Source of the DNA: Arthrobacter sp.
Lineage (GTDB): Bacteria; Actinomycetota; Actinomycetes; Actinomycetales; Micrococcaceae
DNA length: 64,000 bases
Assembly (NCBI RefSeq): GCF_031179985.1
Contig: NZ_JAPSHJ010000017.1
Coordinates: forward strand, 18,536-82,535
Reading direction: 5' to 3'
This document shows, piece after piece, positions 8,516 through 18,656 of this stretch (positions within the stretch are counted from its first letter, which is position 1; each line of letters begins with the position of its first letter). Made by a program: the position numbers and the translations under genes. Below the pieces are notes generated by a model. It saw only the letters and a list, made by a program, of their open reading frames with translations. It was not told where the DNA came from and searched no databases.

Positions 8516-8545
8516 ATTGTAGGCGGGTCCGTCGGATCCTGGCAA
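8516..8545 (-). promoter_or_regulatory. Sigma-A-type promoter of the trpL-anthranilate synthase unit
   Basis: On the minus strand TTGCCA (8540-8545, five of six matches to TTGACA) is 18 nt from TACAAT (8516-8521, five of six matches to TATAAT). The expected transcription start is at or next to the A of the leader ATG at 8509. This promoter lies back to back with ftsK. Confidence 0.75.
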
Positions 8546-8624
8546 GCCAGGCCGACGGGCAACATGGATCAGTCCGGCCCGGAAATCCGCGGAATTCCGG
8601 CCTGGCTCAGGTAGCGTGGCAGCT

Positions 8625-11537
8625 ATGGCGACACGTACTTCCTCCACGCCTAGAGGAAACCCCCGCAACAAGTCAGGCACCGCCTCCGGCCGGGGCACAG
8701 GCTCCTCCGCGCCCAAAACCAGCCGGTCCACCACAGCCGCCCGGACCCGGCAGATGCCTGCTGTCGTTCCCCACCAGCCGTGGCCCGTGCGGATGCTCTC
8801 CGGTGCGTGGCTGGGGATCGGCCATCTCGTTGGGGGCGGGGTGCGGCGGATAGGACATGACGTCAGCGACCTGGCACCAGAGGACCGCAGGGACGGAGCA
8901 GCCCTCTTCAACCTCGCTCTCGCTGTCTTCATTGCAACGTTCGCATGGTGGGGAATGCAGGGCTGGTTCCCCGATGCCGTCTACGCCGTGGTCAACGGGA
9001 CCTTTGGCTGGATGTCACTGCTGCTGCCGCTGATGCTGATGGTCTGCGCCGTCCGCCTCTTCCGCCAGCCGGCTGACAGCCGCGGCAACAACCGGATCGG
9101 CATCGGCTTCCTGATCATGACCTTCGCCGGGTCGGCCCTCGCGCATATCATCGGCGGCCAACCAACCGTGGCGGATGGCTTCGAAGGCCTGAGGCAAGCG
9201 GGCGGAATGCTGGGATTCCTGGCTGCCTCGCCCCTGGCCGCCATTCACGTCGCCGTTCCCCTGGTGGTCTATGGGCTGCTGGCATTCACTTCGTTGCTGA
9301 TCGTCACGGCAACTCCCTTCGGAGCTATTCCGCGCAGGCTCAAGAGCGCCTACGAACACCTCATGGGCATCGATCTCCAGGAGCCAGGGGACCAAGCGGA
9401 CGGTCATGACCGCAGCTACCTGTACGGCGATTCAGCGGCCGGATCGCCGAAGAAGAAAAAGCGCATGCGGCTCTTCGGCAAAGACCAGGACGCCGACGCC
9501 GGTCTGGAAGGCTATGTCGGGGATGAAGCCTTCGAGACCCCGGTCATCGACGACGACGAGCCCGGTTCCAAGGGTGACAAACGGTCGGCCTCCGCTGCGC
9601 CTGGTGTGCGTCGGCCCACCCAGGCTGAAATTGCCATCGAAAAGATCAAGGCGGCCCAGGGCCTTGGCTCCCGGGCTGCTGATGTGGCCGGGGAGAACGC
9701 CACCGAGGCCATTCCCCTCGTGACACCCGGCATGGTGGCCGCGGGATCCCTGAACACGGCCTCTTCGAAGCCATCAGGTGTTTCGGCGAGCCCCGTACCG
9801 GCGAATCCGGTGGCCCCCGCGCCTCCGCCCACTCCCATCCCGCAGCGCACGGAGCAGCTCTCGCTTGCAGGGGATGTCACCTACACTCTGCCGTCGTCGG
9901 ATGTCCTGACCCCCGGATCCATCCCGAAAGAGCGCACTGAGGCCAACGACGCCATCGTGGCCTCGCTGACCGAAACGCTGAACCAGTTCAATGTGGAGGC
10001 GCAGGTCACCGGCTTCAGCCGCGGCCCCACCGTGACGCGCTATGAGATCGAACTGTCTCCCGGGACCAAGGTGGAGCGCGTCACCGCTTTGTCGAAGAAC
10101 ATCTCCTACGCTGTGGCGAGCTCGGATGTGCGTATTCTCAGCCCGATTCCCGGCAAATCAGCCATCGGTATCGAGATCCCCAACACTGACCGTGAGACGG
10201 TGTCCCTGGGCGACGTGCTCCGCAGCCAGAACGCCCGCCGTACCGACCACCCCATGGTGATGGGCGTCGGCAAGGACGTCGAAGGCGGCTACGTCGTCGC
10301 GAACCTTGCGAAGATGCCGCACCTGCTCGTTGCCGGTGCTACCGGCGCCGGTAAGTCTTCCTTCGTGAACTCCATGATCACGTCGATCCTGATGCGGGCC
10401 ACCCCGGACGAGGTGCGGATGGTCATGGTGGACCCCAAGCGCGTGGAGCTGACCGCCTACGAGGGCGTACCCCACCTGATTACGCCCATCATCACCAACC
10501 CCAAGAAGGCGGCGGAAGCCCTGCAGTGGGTGGTGCGTGAGATGGACGCGCGGTACGACGACCTCGCCAACTACGGCTTCAAGCACATCGACGACTTCAA
10601 CAAAGCAGTCCGTGCCGGGAAGGTCCACCCTCCGGTCGACTCAAAGCGGGTCATCCGCCCGTACCCGTACCTCCTGGTAATCGTGGACGAGCTCGCCGAC
10701 CTCATGATGGTAGCTCCCCGCGATGTTGAAGATTCCATCGTCCGCATCACCCAGCTTGCCCGTGCCGCCGGAATCCACCTGGTGCTCGCCACCCAGCGAC
10801 CGTCCGTGGACGTTGTTACCGGCCTGATCAAAGCCAACGTGCCATCAAGGATGGCCTTTGCCACTTCGTCAGTGACCGACTCCCGCGTTGTCCTTGACCA
10901 GCCTGGTGCCGAAAAACTCATTGGGCAGGGCGACGCGCTCTTCCTGCCGATGGGAGCCTCCAAGGCCATGCGTGTACAGGGCGCGTGGGTGACGGAATCG
11001 GAAATCCACAAAGTTGTTGAGCACGTCAAGAGTCAACTCCAGGCAACTTACCGGGACGACGTCGCCGCGGAGGCCCCCAAAAAGCAGATTGACGACGACA
11101 TTGGCGATGACCTTGAGGTGCTGCTGCAGGCTACCGAGCTTGTGGTGACGACCCAATTCGGTTCGACGTCGATGCTCCAGCGCAAGCTCCGCGTCGGGTT
11201 CGCGAAGGCGGGCCGCCTGATGGACCTGCTCGAGTCCCGGGGTGTAGTGGGCCCGTCGGAGGGATCGAAGGCGCGTGATGTTCTGGTCAAGCCCGATGAC
11301 CTCGCTCCTGTGCTGGCAGCAATGAAGGGGCAGGAAACCCCGGCCACGCCGGACTCACACACCGCGGCCCTGAGTGACAACGCCAATGCCAACATCGCCC
11401 AGGGCGGCTATGCCGAGGACCTGGTCGCTTCAGACATGGAGAACCGCACCCAGAACGTTGAGTATTACGACGGCGCCGATGGCACCCCGGATGACGAAGA
11501 CGGCTCCGAGGACGCCTGGTCGCTCACCGGACGGTAG
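8625..11537 (+). CDS. ftsK: FtsK/SpoIIIE-family DNA translocase
   Basis: 970 residues. It pumps DNA through the division septum and activates dimer resolution. Order: a basic Ser/Thr-rich N-terminus, four or five membrane segments (about 95-235), a charged and then Pro/Ala-rich linker (about 260-420), and the motor domain. Walker A GATGAGKSS is at about residue 571 and Walker B LLVIVDELADL at about 682. The winged-helix gamma domain that reads KOPS-like sites is at about 828-900. ATG 8625 is chosen; GTG 8616 is possible three codons earlier. It is followed by pgsA after 9 nt, so ftsK-pgsA-cinA form one unit. Confidence 0.95.
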   Translation: MATRTSSTPRGNPRNKSGTASGRGTGSSAPKTSRSTTAARTRQMPAVVPHQPWPVRMLSGAWLGIGHLVGGGVRRIGHDVSDLAPEDRRDGAALFNLALAVFIATFAWWGMQGWFPDAVYAVVNGTFGWMSLLLPLMLMVCAVRLFRQPADSRGNNRIGIGFLIMTFAGSALAHIIGGQPTVADGFEGLRQAGGMLGFLAASPLAAIHVAVPLVVYGLLAFTSLLIVTATPFGAIPRRLKSAYEHLMGIDLQEPGDQADGHDRSYLYGDSAAGSPKKKKRMRLFGKDQDADAGLEGYVGDEAFETPVIDDDEPGSKGDKRSASAAPGVRRPTQAEIAIEKIKAAQGLGSRAADVAGENATEAIPLVTPGMVAAGSLNTASSKPSGVSASPVPANPVAPAPPPTPIPQRTEQLSLAGDVTYTLPSSDVLTPGSIPKERTEANDAIVASLTETLNQFNVEAQVTGFSRGPTVTRYEIELSPGTKVERVTALSKNISYAVASSDVRILSPIPGKSAIGIEIPNTDRETVSLGDVLRSQNARRTDHPMVMGVGKDVEGGYVVANLAKMPHLLVAGATGAGKSSFVNSMITSILMRATPDEVRMVMVDPKRVELTAYEGVPHLITPIITNPKKAAEALQWVVREMDARYDDLANYGFKHIDDFNKAVRAGKVHPPVDSKRVIRPYPYLLVIVDELADLMMVAPRDVEDSIVRITQLARAAGIHLVLATQRPSVDVVTGLIKANVPSRMAFATSSVTDSRVVLDQPGAEKLIGQGDALFLPMGASKAMRVQGAWVTESEIHKVVEHVKSQLQATYRDDVAAEAPKKQIDDDIGDDLEVLLQATELVVTTQFGSTSMLQRKLRVGFAKAGRLMDLLESRGVVGPSEGSKARDVLVKPDDLAPVLAAMKGQETPATPDSHTAALSDNANANIAQGGYAEDLVASDMENRTQNVEYYDGADGTPDDEDGSEDAWSLTGR

Positions 11538-11546
11538 CCTAGGAGG

Positions 11547-12173
11547 GTGACTAGCACCGAGGCCCACAGCACCGGTTCCTCCTCGGGAATCTGGAATCTG
11601 CCGAACATCCTGACCATGCTCCGGATTGCGTTGGTGCCATTCTTCGTGTGGTTCCTCGCGGCTGATAACAGCAGCCACGGTTTCTGGCGATGGGCAGCGG
11701 TAGTGGCGTTCGCCGTCGCGATCTATACCGACAAGCTCGACGGCGACATCGCCCGCAGCCGCGGCCTCGTGACCGACTTCGGAAAGATTGCCGATCCCAT
11801 CGCCGACAAGTTGCTCATCGGTTCGGCACTGGTGATGCTGTCAATCCTGAACGAACTGCCGTGGTGGATCACTATCCTGATTCTTGTCCGCGAGTGGGGC
11901 ATTACTGCCCTGCGTTTCTTCGTCATCCGCTACGGTGTGATTCCAGCCTCTCGAGGCGGGAAGCTGAAAACCGTGGTGCAGACCCTGGCCATCTTCCTGT
12001 ACGTGATTCCGCTGGCGTCCCTGGCACCATGGCTGGGATTCCTCGCTCTGGGAGTCATGCTCGTTGCCGTTGTTATCACGGTCTGGACTGGGGTGCAGTA
12101 TGTGGTGGAAGCGCTTAAACTGCGGGCACAGGGTCTGCCTTCCAAGCGGCAGCCGGACGGGAGCGCGTCATGA
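11547..12173 (+). CDS. pgsA: CDP-diacylglycerol-glycerol-3-phosphate 3-phosphatidyltransferase
   Basis: 208 residues, an integral membrane enzyme making phosphatidylglycerol phosphate from CDP-DAG and glycerol 3-phosphate. The CDP-alcohol phosphotransferase signature (D-G-x2-A-R-x8-G-x3-D-x3-D) is visible as LDGDIARSRGLVTDFG followed by KIADPIADK. The N-terminal NLPNILTMLRI block is typical of PgsA. GTG 11547 is taken as the start, although the AGGAGG just before it is too close to act as a normal ribosome-binding site. It overlaps cinA by 4 nt (ATGA), which implies translational coupling. Confidence 0.93.
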   Translation: MTSTEAHSTGSSSGIWNLPNILTMLRIALVPFFVWFLAADNSSHGFWRWAAVVAFAVAIYTDKLDGDIARSRGLVTDFGKIADPIADKLLIGSALVMLSILNELPWWITILILVREWGITALRFFVIRYGVIPASRGGKLKTVVQTLAIFLYVIPLASLAPWLGFLALGVMLVAVVITVWTGVQYVVEALKLRAQGLPSKRQPDGSAS

Positions 12174-12649
12174 GCAACCTTCACAGAAGTGCGGAAGCCG
12201 CGGTAGCAAAGGCCAGGGAACACGGCCTCACGGTCGCGACAGGTGAATCACTCACAGCCGGCATGATCGCAGCAGTATTAGCCGACACTCCCGGCGCCTC
12301 AGCCATGCTGCAAGGGGGCATTGTCGCCTACCAGAACGAGGTCAAGAGCGGTGTCCTTGGCGTATCGGCAGAACTCCTGGCCGAAGTTGGTTCGGTGGAT
12401 GGCAGGGTTGCCGAAGCCATGGCGGCAGGTACCCGCACTCTCTGCGGTGCCGATATCGGAGTGTCAAGTACAGGCGTCGCAGGCCCTGATCCGCATGACG
12501 GCAAAGCGGTTGGCCGGGTGTACATTGGCATTGCTACAGCGTCAGGATCCTTTGCGTCATCGTATGACTTCGAAGGGAACAGGGCCGAGATTCGCGGACA
12601 GGCATGTGCGGCGGCACTGGAACAGTTGTTGAAGGCGCTTCCTTCGTAA
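12170..12649 (+). CDS. CinA C-terminal-type protein (nicotinamide-nucleotide amidase, PncC family)
   Basis: 159 residues, corresponding only to the C-terminal CinA/PncC domain (TVATGESLTAGMIAAVLADT, GGIVAYQNEVK, STGVAGPD). It deamidates NMN to nicotinic acid mononucleotide in pyridine nucleotide salvage; the N-terminal MoaB-like half of full-length CinA is absent. The start overlaps the pgsA stop (ATGA). The position between pgsA and clgR/recA is a conserved actinobacterial arrangement; in other bacteria cinA is linked to recA and competence or DNA damage. Confidence 0.88.
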   Translation: MSNLHRSAEAAVAKAREHGLTVATGESLTAGMIAAVLADTPGASAMLQGGIVAYQNEVKSGVLGVSAELLAEVGSVDGRVAEAMAAGTRTLCGADIGVSSTGVAGPDPHDGKAVGRVYIGIATASGSFASSYDFEGNRAEIRGQACAAALEQLLKALPS

Positions 12650-12895
12650 AGCTACCGGGCGTAAAGTTGCCGGGAACAAAAATCGAAACCCAATAGTTGT
12701 TACATTGTGTCGCTTCCGGATCGCGGAGGCGCCTAGGATAAAAAGACCACACTGGTTCCCCCGAGTGGAGAACCTGAAGTATGAGGGAGCAAGGCGATAC
12801 AGATGGTAAAGCAGCCCGTATCCGTTAACGGCGTTGTCCGCTGGAAGGATGTGGGCCTCGCCGATCAGGCTAAGAGTGAACAGAAGGAGCGCAAG

Positions 12896-13255
12896 ATGGT
12901 TGTTCTTCGTCACGAAATTGGTGATGTCCTTCGCGATGTCCGCCAGCGCCAAGGCCGTACCCTCCGCGAAGTCTCACACAGTGCCCGCGTTTCGCTTGGC
13001 TACTTGAGCGAAGTGGAGCGCGGCCAGAAGGAAGCCTCTTCGGAGTTGCTTTCATCGATCTGCTCGGCCCTGGATGTTCCCTTGTCCGGCATGCTCCGCG
13101 AGGTCAGTGACCGCGTGGCCATTGCCGAGGGCGTGGCAGTGCCGGACACCGTCCCGCAGGAGTTCTCCCAGCGCTATGGCCGTGACCTCGACCGCGAGCT
13201 GAACACGGACCTTAACGACGAACTCACCACGGGCCTTCTGTCAGGCGCCCGCTGA
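12896..13255 (+). CDS. clgR: XRE-type transcriptional activator ClgR
   Basis: 119 residues. ClgR activates clp protease and other stress genes in actinobacteria. A helix-turn-helix region covers about residues 10-65 and includes [20 protein letters not shown] and [12 protein letters not shown], which is nearly invariant in ClgR proteins. ATG 12896 is chosen because AAGGAG stands 6 nt upstream and because known ClgR proteins start with an equivalent M-x-x-LR block. A longer frame from ATG 12803 adds 31 residues and has a weak ribosome-binding site. The C-terminal tail is acidic and variable. Terminator hairpins follow. Confidence 0.9.
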   Translation: MVVLRHEIGDVLRDVRQRQGRTLREVSHSARVSLGYLSEVERGQKEASSELLSSICSALDVPLSGMLREVSDRVAIAEGVAVPDTVPQEFSQRYGRDLDRELNTDLNDELTTGLLSGAR

Positions 13256-13287
13256 TCCGTTCCGGCGTAAGCTGTGACCCCGGATCT

Positions 13288-13315
13288 TGAGGTCGCCGGA
13301 CTGGTTTCGACCTCA
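13288..13315 (+). repeat. Inverted repeat just before the clgR terminator
   Basis: TGAGGTCG and CGACCTCA pair perfectly around a 12-nt loop, 33 nt after the clgR stop and 27 nt before the main terminator. It has no T-run of its own. It may protect the 3' end or act with the next hairpin as a double terminator. Confidence 0.5.
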
Positions 13316-13342
13316 TGACTTCATATCGACTGTTTGACTGAA

Positions 13343-13380
13343 CGAAGGGCCTGCCGCGGTTGCGTCAGGCCCTTCGTTTT
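13343..13380 (+). terminator. Intrinsic terminator after clgR
   Basis: CGAAGGGCCTG and CAGGCCCTTCG form a perfect 11-bp stem followed by TTTT. It closes the clgR transcript and lies before the convergent MarR gene. Confidence 0.85.
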
Positions 13381-13405
13381 CACGCTAGTTCCTGGGCCGG
13401 CCCCG

Positions 13406-13936
13406 TTACTGTGCCTGGTCTCTCTTCGATTCGTCCTTGGGGAAGCCATCCCGCTCGTAGGTACTGTTCAACTTCGCGATGTAGCGGGCCAGGGTCTCTA
13501 GCTCCGAGACCGGCCATTCCCCTAACCGTTCCCGGAACACCTGATTGCGGGCGTCCTGGACCTGATGCATCTTCTCCTCGCCACGGGGCGTGAGCCGAAT
13601 GGACTGTGCGCGGCCGTCCACAGGATCGGCTTCCTTGAAGATAAGGCCGATGCTCTCGAGAAAGGCAATCTGCCGGCTCACAGACGGTTTTCCAACGCCG
13701 ACGCAGGACGCCAGATCGGTCAGGCGCATTGGTCCTTCCCTCCTGATGATGGTCAAGAGGCCGTACGCCGCAGGCTCCATATCGGGGTGGACCTGCCGGG
13801 ACAGTTGCTGGGAGACCGAGCGTGCCCTCCGCCAGAAAAGACTCAGTTGCTGTTCCACGGACTCCAGGGCGGCGTCGACGCCGTCGGCGCCCGTAAGATC
13901 TTCGGGCGGGCCTGGGCTGTCAACTGGGTTGCTCAT
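13406..13936 (-). CDS. MarR-family transcriptional regulator
   Basis: 176 residues. A winged helix-turn-helix occupies about residues 55-125: MRLTDLASCVGVGKPSVSRQ is the recognition region and DPVDGRAQSIRLTPRGEE the wing, both standard for MarR proteins, which bind palindromes as dimers and respond to small ligands. The target genes cannot be told; it faces clgR at its 3' end and is divergent from the DUF3046 gene, with only about 40 nt between the starts. It could therefore regulate that neighbour and itself. Confidence 0.88.
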   Translation of the reverse strand: MSNPVDSPGPPEDLTGADGVDAALESVEQQLSLFWRRARSVSQQLSRQVHPDMEPAAYGLLTIIRREGPMRLTDLASCVGVGKPSVSRQIAFLESIGLIFKEADPVDGRAQSIRLTPRGEEKMHQVQDARNQVFRERLGEWPVSELETLARYIAKLNSTYERDGFPKDESKRDQAQ

Positions 13937-13977
13937 GGCAACAATTCTAGAGTCAGGGTCCGTGAGAGACTCTATTG

Positions 13978-14202
13978 GTGCGGATTAGTGAATTTTGGCG
14001 GCTTATGGACGATGAATTTGGCGCCGGTTACTCACGCGTCCTGAGCAGTTCGTTGGTGCTGGCTGCTGTTGGCGGACGAACGGCGGACCAGGCCCTGGCT
14101 GCCGGCGTCAGCCCCCGCTCCGTGTGGCTTGCCATCTGCGAGTTGCAGGATGTTCCCCCGGAGCGGCGCCTAGGAAGGGACATCAGCCCCCGTCGCGATT
14201 AG
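13978..14202 (+). CDS. DUF3046 domain protein
   Basis: 74 residues covering the whole DUF3046 family (ISEFWRLMDDEFG, GGRTADQALAAGVSPRSVW, LQDVPPERR). This small conserved actinobacterial protein is typically encoded directly before recA. Its function is not known to me. GTG 13978 is preferred over TTG 13975 because it gives the family-typical M-R-[IL]-S-E-F start. A 185-nt gap with the SOS box separates it from recA. Confidence 0.85.
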   Translation: MRISEFWRLMDDEFGAGYSRVLSSSLVLAAVGGRTADQALAAGVSPRSVWLAICELQDVPPERRLGRDISPRRD

Positions 14203-14228
14203 AACCGGCTGACACGCCGGGCACTTGT

Positions 14229-14244
14229 TCGAATATCTGTTCGG
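14229..14244. promoter_or_regulatory. LexA (SOS) box of recA
   Basis: TCGAATATCTGTTCGG matches the LexA operator with one deviation in each half-site. It lies 143 nt upstream of the recA start and just before a likely -10 region, so recA has a long 5' leader. This is the expected arrangement for SOS control of recA. Confidence 0.88.
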
Positions 14245-14387
14245 GTAGGACTATGCTTTTTTCAGAGGTTATCCACATAAGCGATGTGTCCCGGCCATAA
14301 TGTCGGTGGGTGCAATTAGCGTCGTTGATGACAAAGAATCGGCCGCTAAGGCCACTCCAAAGCGAGAAAGCATTAGAGGTGTGAACC

Positions 14388-15440
14388 ATGGCGGCAGCCC
14401 CGGATCGTGAAAAGGCGCTTGAAGCAGCGCTCGCGCAGATTGACAAGCAGTTCGGCAAAGGCTCTGTCATGCGCCTCGGAGACGAGGTCCGGGCGCCGAT
14501 TGAGGTTATCCCCACCGGTTCTATCGCGCTGGATGTCGCCTTGGGAATTGGCGGGCTGCCCCGCGGCCGGGTGGTGGAAATTTATGGACCGGAATCATCC
14601 GGTAAAACCACAGTTGCATTGCACGCTGTGGCCAATGCCCAGCGCCAGGGCGGCATAGCCGCTTTTATCGACGCCGAGCACGCCCTCGACCCTGAGTACG
14701 CCGCGAAACTGGGCGTCGACACCGATGCCCTCCTGGTATCCCAGCCGGATACCGGAGAGCAGGCGCTCGAAATCATGGACATGCTGATCGGCTCCGGTTC
14801 CCTGGATGTCATTGTCATTGACTCCGTGGCAGCCTTGGTTCCGCGAGCCGAAATCGAGGGCGATATGGGCGACAGCCACGTGGGCCTCCAGGCACGGCTC
14901 ATGAGTCAGGCACTCCGGAAGATCACCGGACGCCTGAGCCAAACCAAGACCACGGCGATCTTCATTAACCAGCTGCGTGAAAAGATCGGTGTCTTCTTCG
15001 GATCACCGGAAACCACCACAGGTGGTAAGGCGCTGAAGTTCTATGCCTCCATCCGTATCGACGTCCGCAGGATCCAGACGCTGAAGGAAGGCGCGGATTC
15101 GGTCGGAAACCGAACCAAGGCCAAAATCGTCAAGAACAAAATGGCGCCCCCCTTCAAAATCGCCGAGTTCGACATCATCTACGGTCAGGGAATCTCCCGT
15201 GAGGGCGGCATCATCGATATGGGTGTCGAGCACGGAATCATCAAGAAGTCGGGTTCCTGGTTTACATATGATGGCGATCAGCTCGGCCAGGGTATGGAAA
15301 ACTCGCGCCGCTTCCTGCGCGACAATCCCGAGCTTGCCGCCGAGCTGGAAAGGCTCATCAAGGAGAAGCTCGGCGTCGGAGTGAAGCCGGCAGCAGAGAC
15401 TGAAGCCGCACCGAAGCTCAAGGCCGTTGACGGCTTCTAA
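14388..15440 (+). CDS. recA: Recombinase RecA
   Basis: 350 residues. RecA forms the filament on single-stranded DNA that performs strand exchange and triggers LexA self-cleavage. Walker [10 protein letters not shown] is at residues 67-75. The family signature ALKFYASIR and the [11 protein letters not shown] and [24 protein letters not shown] segments are present. There is no intein. ATG 14388 is preceded by GAGGTG. A LexA box lies at 14229. recX overlaps its 3' end by 14 nt. Confidence 0.99.
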   Translation: MAAAPDREKALEAALAQIDKQFGKGSVMRLGDEVRAPIEVIPTGSIALDVALGIGGLPRGRVVEIYGPESSGKTTVALHAVANAQRQGGIAAFIDAEHALDPEYAAKLGVDTDALLVSQPDTGEQALEIMDMLIGSGSLDVIVIDSVAALVPRAEIEGDMGDSHVGLQARLMSQALRKITGRLSQTKTTAIFINQLREKIGVFFGSPETTTGGKALKFYASIRIDVRRIQTLKEGADSVGNRTKAKIVKNKMAPPFKIAEFDIIYGQGISREGGIIDMGVEHGIIKKSGSWFTYDGDQLGQGMENSRRFLRDNPELAAELERLIKEKLGVGVKPAAETEAAPKLKAVDGF

Positions 15441-15969
15441 ACGCCCCATGGATCCGGCTGCGCTGGATGCGGAGCCGGATCCAGCGTCAGTCGCCCGCGC
15501 CATAGTTTTGCGGCAGCTGACCAATTCGCCCAAGAGCCGCCACCAGTTGGCCAGGAAGCTCGCAGAGCGGAACATACCCGAGGACGTTGCTGAAGCGGTC
15601 CTTGACCGCTTCGAAGAGGTGCGTCTGGTTGACGACGCTGAATTTGCTGATGCCTGGGTACGAAGCCGCTCCCAGTCGCGAAAACTGGCCCGTGGCGCCC
15701 TGAAAAGGGAGCTTGCGGAGAAGGGCATCGATTCCGAGACGGCATCCCAGGCGCTTGAGCAGATCACGGATGAGGCCGAGGAATCCAAGGCGCGGGAACT
15801 TGTGATGCGGAAGCTGCGTGGTTCCGCCCAGATCCAGGACCGAAGCGAACGGGACAAGGTCACACGGCGGCTCGCGTCCATGCTTGCACGCAAGGGCTAC
15901 AACCCGTCCGCAGCCTTCAGGATTGTCGGCGAGGTCCTGGATTCGTCTGGCGATCCCGGCCTTGGCTGA
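15427..15969 (+). CDS. recX: RecA regulatory protein RecX
   Basis: 180 residues, a three-helix-repeat RecX that caps or destabilises RecA filaments. The core shows [38 protein letters not shown] and [21 protein letters not shown] 15427 overlaps recA by 14 nt; ATG 15448 just after the recA stop is an equally reasonable start. Co-transcription with recA puts it under the same SOS box, as in mycobacteria and Streptomyces. Confidence 0.92.
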   Translation: MTASKRPMDPAALDAEPDPASVARAIVLRQLTNSPKSRHQLARKLAERNIPEDVAEAVLDRFEEVRLVDDAEFADAWVRSRSQSRKLARGALKRELAEKGIDSETASQALEQITDEAEESKARELVMRKLRGSAQIQDRSERDKVTRRLASMLARKGYNPSAAFRIVGEVLDSSGDPGLG

Positions 15970-16068
15970 GTTCAGGACTGATTCCCCGATTCCGGATTCC
16001 AGGCCATGGAGAATGGCCATAACGGACCGCCACGAGCAGGCAACCGTTTCAACCGTTACCCTTAATGG

Positions 16069-17625
16069 GTGAGTTTGACCATTCCTTCGCCGGCAGCCGG
16101 CACCCATTCCATTTCAGCCGCTTCCCCTGTCCCGGAAGCGCCAGGTCCTCGTACTTACGAGGTCCGCACGTTCGGGTGCCAGATGAACGTTCACGATTCA
16201 GAACGTATGGCAGGGATGCTTGAGTCTGCAGGGTACATTCCGGCTGGGGCGGAACAGGCTGATGTCGTCGTGTTCAATACCTGTGCGGTGCGGGAGAACG
16301 CTGACAATAAGCTCTACGGAAACCTGGGCATGCTGGCGTCGGTCAAGGAAGCCAATCCCGGTATGCAGATAGCTGTTGGTGGATGTCTGGCCCAAAAGGA
16401 CCGTGAGACGATCCTCCGAAAAGCGCCGTGGGTGGACGCCGTCTTTGGCACACACAACGTGGGTGCCCTGCCGGCGCTGCTGGAACGGGCACGGCATAAT
16501 AACGAGGCCCAGCTTGAGATCCTGGAATCCCTCGACGTGTTTCCGTCCACCTTGCCCACCAAGCGTGACTCAGTGTATTCGGGGTGGGTGTCCATCTCGG
16601 TTGGCTGCAACAACACCTGCACGTTCTGCATTGTGCCCGCGCTTCGTGGCAAGGAGAAGGACCGCCGCCCGGGCGATGTGCTGGCAGAAATCCAGGCCCT
16701 TGTTGATGACGGCGCCATCGAAGTGACCCTCCTTGGACAGAACGTCAACTCTTACGGCGTCGAATTCGGGGACCGGCAGGCGTTCTCGAAACTGCTGCGG
16801 GCTTGCGGGAGCATCGAAGGCCTTGAGCGGGTTCGATTCACGAGCCCTCACCCTGCTGCCTTCACCGACGACGTGATCGATGCCATGGCCGAGACGCCCA
16901 ATGTCATGCCGCAGCTTCACATGCCGTTGCAGTCAGGGTCAGACAAAGTACTCAAGGACATGAAGAGGTCCTACCGGTCCACGAAATTCCTCGGAATCCT
17001 GGACAAGGTCCGCGAAAAGATTCCCCATGCAGCGATCTCTACCGACATCATCGTCGGATTCCCCGGTGAAACTGAGGAGGACTTCCAGGCGACCCTGGAT
17101 GTCGTGGAGAAGTCTCGCTTTGCAACAGCATTTACCTTCCAGTACTCCAAGCGGCCCGGAACACCTGCCGCTGACCTGCCCGATCAGCTGCCCAAGGCAG
17201 TTGTCCAGGAGCGCTTCGAACGGCTCACCGCCTTGCAGGACAGGATCGCGGCAGAAGAGAACGCGCGGCAGCTTGGCAAGCGTGTCGAGGTGATGGTGAC
17301 GGCCCAGTCCGGACGAAAGGCAGGGGAGACCCACCGGCTCTCCGGGCGTTCCCAAGACCAGCGGCTCGTACACTTCAGCGTTCCCGAAGGCGCAGAAGCT
17401 CCCCGGCCCGGTGATCTCGTCACGGTCACCATTACTGAGGCCGCTTCCTTCCATCTGGTCGCTGACCCTTCGTCACCCGAGGATTACAGCCTGCGCCGCT
17501 CCCGCGCTGGCGATGCCTGGGACAGGTCCCAGGCCGACTCCTGTGGGCTGCCCGCCCCTTCAGGGAAATCAGGTAAGGCCGGAGTCTCCCTGGGAATGCC
17601 CTCACTTCCCGTCCGCGGACGCTAG
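16069..17625 (+). CDS. miaB: tRNA-2-methylthio-N6-dimethylallyladenosine synthase
   Basis: 518 residues. MiaB methylthiolates i6A37 in tRNAs reading UNN codons. N-terminal MTTase domain: [25 protein letters not shown] and [10 protein letters not shown] supply three Cys for the auxiliary cluster. The radical SAM motif C-x3-C-x2-C is in [17 protein letters not shown] at about residues 178-194. A TRAM domain follows (about 400-460). The last 50 residues are a Ser/Gly/Pro-rich tail beyond the usual end. GTG 16069 is the start. miaA follows after 2 nt, so the two enzymes that act in sequence on A37 are encoded together. Confidence 0.96.
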   Translation: MSLTIPSPAAGTHSISAASPVPEAPGPRTYEVRTFGCQMNVHDSERMAGMLESAGYIPAGAEQADVVVFNTCAVRENADNKLYGNLGMLASVKEANPGMQIAVGGCLAQKDRETILRKAPWVDAVFGTHNVGALPALLERARHNNEAQLEILESLDVFPSTLPTKRDSVYSGWVSISVGCNNTCTFCIVPALRGKEKDRRPGDVLAEIQALVDDGAIEVTLLGQNVNSYGVEFGDRQAFSKLLRACGSIEGLERVRFTSPHPAAFTDDVIDAMAETPNVMPQLHMPLQSGSDKVLKDMKRSYRSTKFLGILDKVREKIPHAAISTDIIVGFPGETEEDFQATLDVVEKSRFATAFTFQYSKRPGTPAADLPDQLPKAVVQERFERLTALQDRIAAEENARQLGKRVEVMVTAQSGRKAGETHRLSGRSQDQRLVHFSVPEGAEAPRPGDLVTVTITEAASFHLVADPSSPEDYSLRRSRAGDAWDRSQADSCGLPAPSGKSGKAGVSLGMPSLPVRGR

Positions 17626-17627
17626 GA

Positions 17628-18563
17628 ATGTCAGCCCCGTATACCGGCACAGCGCACATACCCGCCGGCGGGCCACCACCGGTGATCGCTGTCGTAGGGC
17701 CCACCGGATCCGGCAAGTCTGATCTGGCCGTCGGGCTGGCCCTGGAACTTGATGGTGAGGTCATCAATGCCGATTCCATGCAGTTCTACCGGGGCATGGA
17801 CATTGGTACAGCCAAGATCAGCGTGGAAGAACGCAGGGGAGTGCCCCACCATTTGCTGGATACCCTCGACGTCACCGAGGAAGCCAGTGTTTCGGACTTC
17901 CAGCAGCAAGCCAGATCGGTGATCAATGCGATTCATCGCCGCGGAAAGAGAGCAATCCTCGCGGGCGGCTCCGGACTCTACCTGCGGGCTGCCTTGGATG
18001 TCCTTGAGTTTCCCGGTACGGATCCCGGCATCCGCCGACGCCTTGAGAACGAGGCCGCATCACAGGGCGAGGCCGGCCTGCGCTTCCGCCTTGAACGTCT
18101 TGACCCGGTATCGGCCGCACGCCTTGGAGACACCCGCCGGGTCATCCGCGCCTTGGAAGTTTATGAGTTGACCGGTCGCCCTTTCAGCTCCTACATGCCA
18201 AAGCGCGAGTACGTCCAGCCCGCTGTGCAAATCGGGCTTGAAGTGGATCGGGAGACGCTCCGCGCCCGCCTCGCCCAGCGCGTCCACCGCATGGTGGAGA
18301 GCGGCCTGCTGGAGGAGGTAAGCCGGCTCGAATCACGCGGATTGAGGCAAGGGAAAACCGCATCCCGCGCCCTCGGGTACGCCCAATTCCTGAAGGTACT
18401 CGACGGTGTCAGCGACATTTCGGAAGCGGCGGAAGAGACCATTCTGGCCACCAGGCAATTCGCACGCCGGCAGCTGACGTGGTTCCGGGCGGATCCCCGG
18501 ATCGCTTGGCTGGACTGGCAGGACCCTGCGCTGCTGGAGAAGGCGGCCGCTCTCTGTGCGTGA
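17628..18563 (+). CDS. miaA: tRNA dimethylallyltransferase
   Basis: 311 residues. It adds the dimethylallyl group to A37 of tRNA, producing the substrate of MiaB. The P-loop [16 protein letters not shown] is near residues 23-38, and [15 protein letters not shown] is the tRNA/substrate-binding block. Later come [10 protein letters not shown] and [16 protein letters not shown] 17628 is 2 nt after the miaB stop. dapF follows after a 93-nt gap. Confidence 0.96.
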   Translation: MSAPYTGTAHIPAGGPPPVIAVVGPTGSGKSDLAVGLALELDGEVINADSMQFYRGMDIGTAKISVEERRGVPHHLLDTLDVTEEASVSDFQQQARSVINAIHRRGKRAILAGGSGLYLRAALDVLEFPGTDPGIRRRLENEAASQGEAGLRFRLERLDPVSAARLGDTRRVIRALEVYELTGRPFSSYMPKREYVQPAVQIGLEVDRETLRARLAQRVHRMVESGLLEEVSRLESRGLRQGKTASRALGYAQFLKVLDGVSDISEAAEETILATRQFARRQLTWFRADPRIAWLDWQDPALLEKAAALCA

Positions 18564-18656
18564 GGCCCCTTCAGGGGATGTGGAGCCTGATTTCCGGGGA
18601 AGGGGGTCCGGAGGACGGCTTTACGGCGAACACGACCAAGACGGTAACCTTGGACC

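Noticed and set aside
12707..12726. Possible ClgR autoregulatory box (CGC...GCG) upstream of clgR
   Set aside because: The spacing between CGC and GCG is 9 nt rather than the 5 nt of the known motif.
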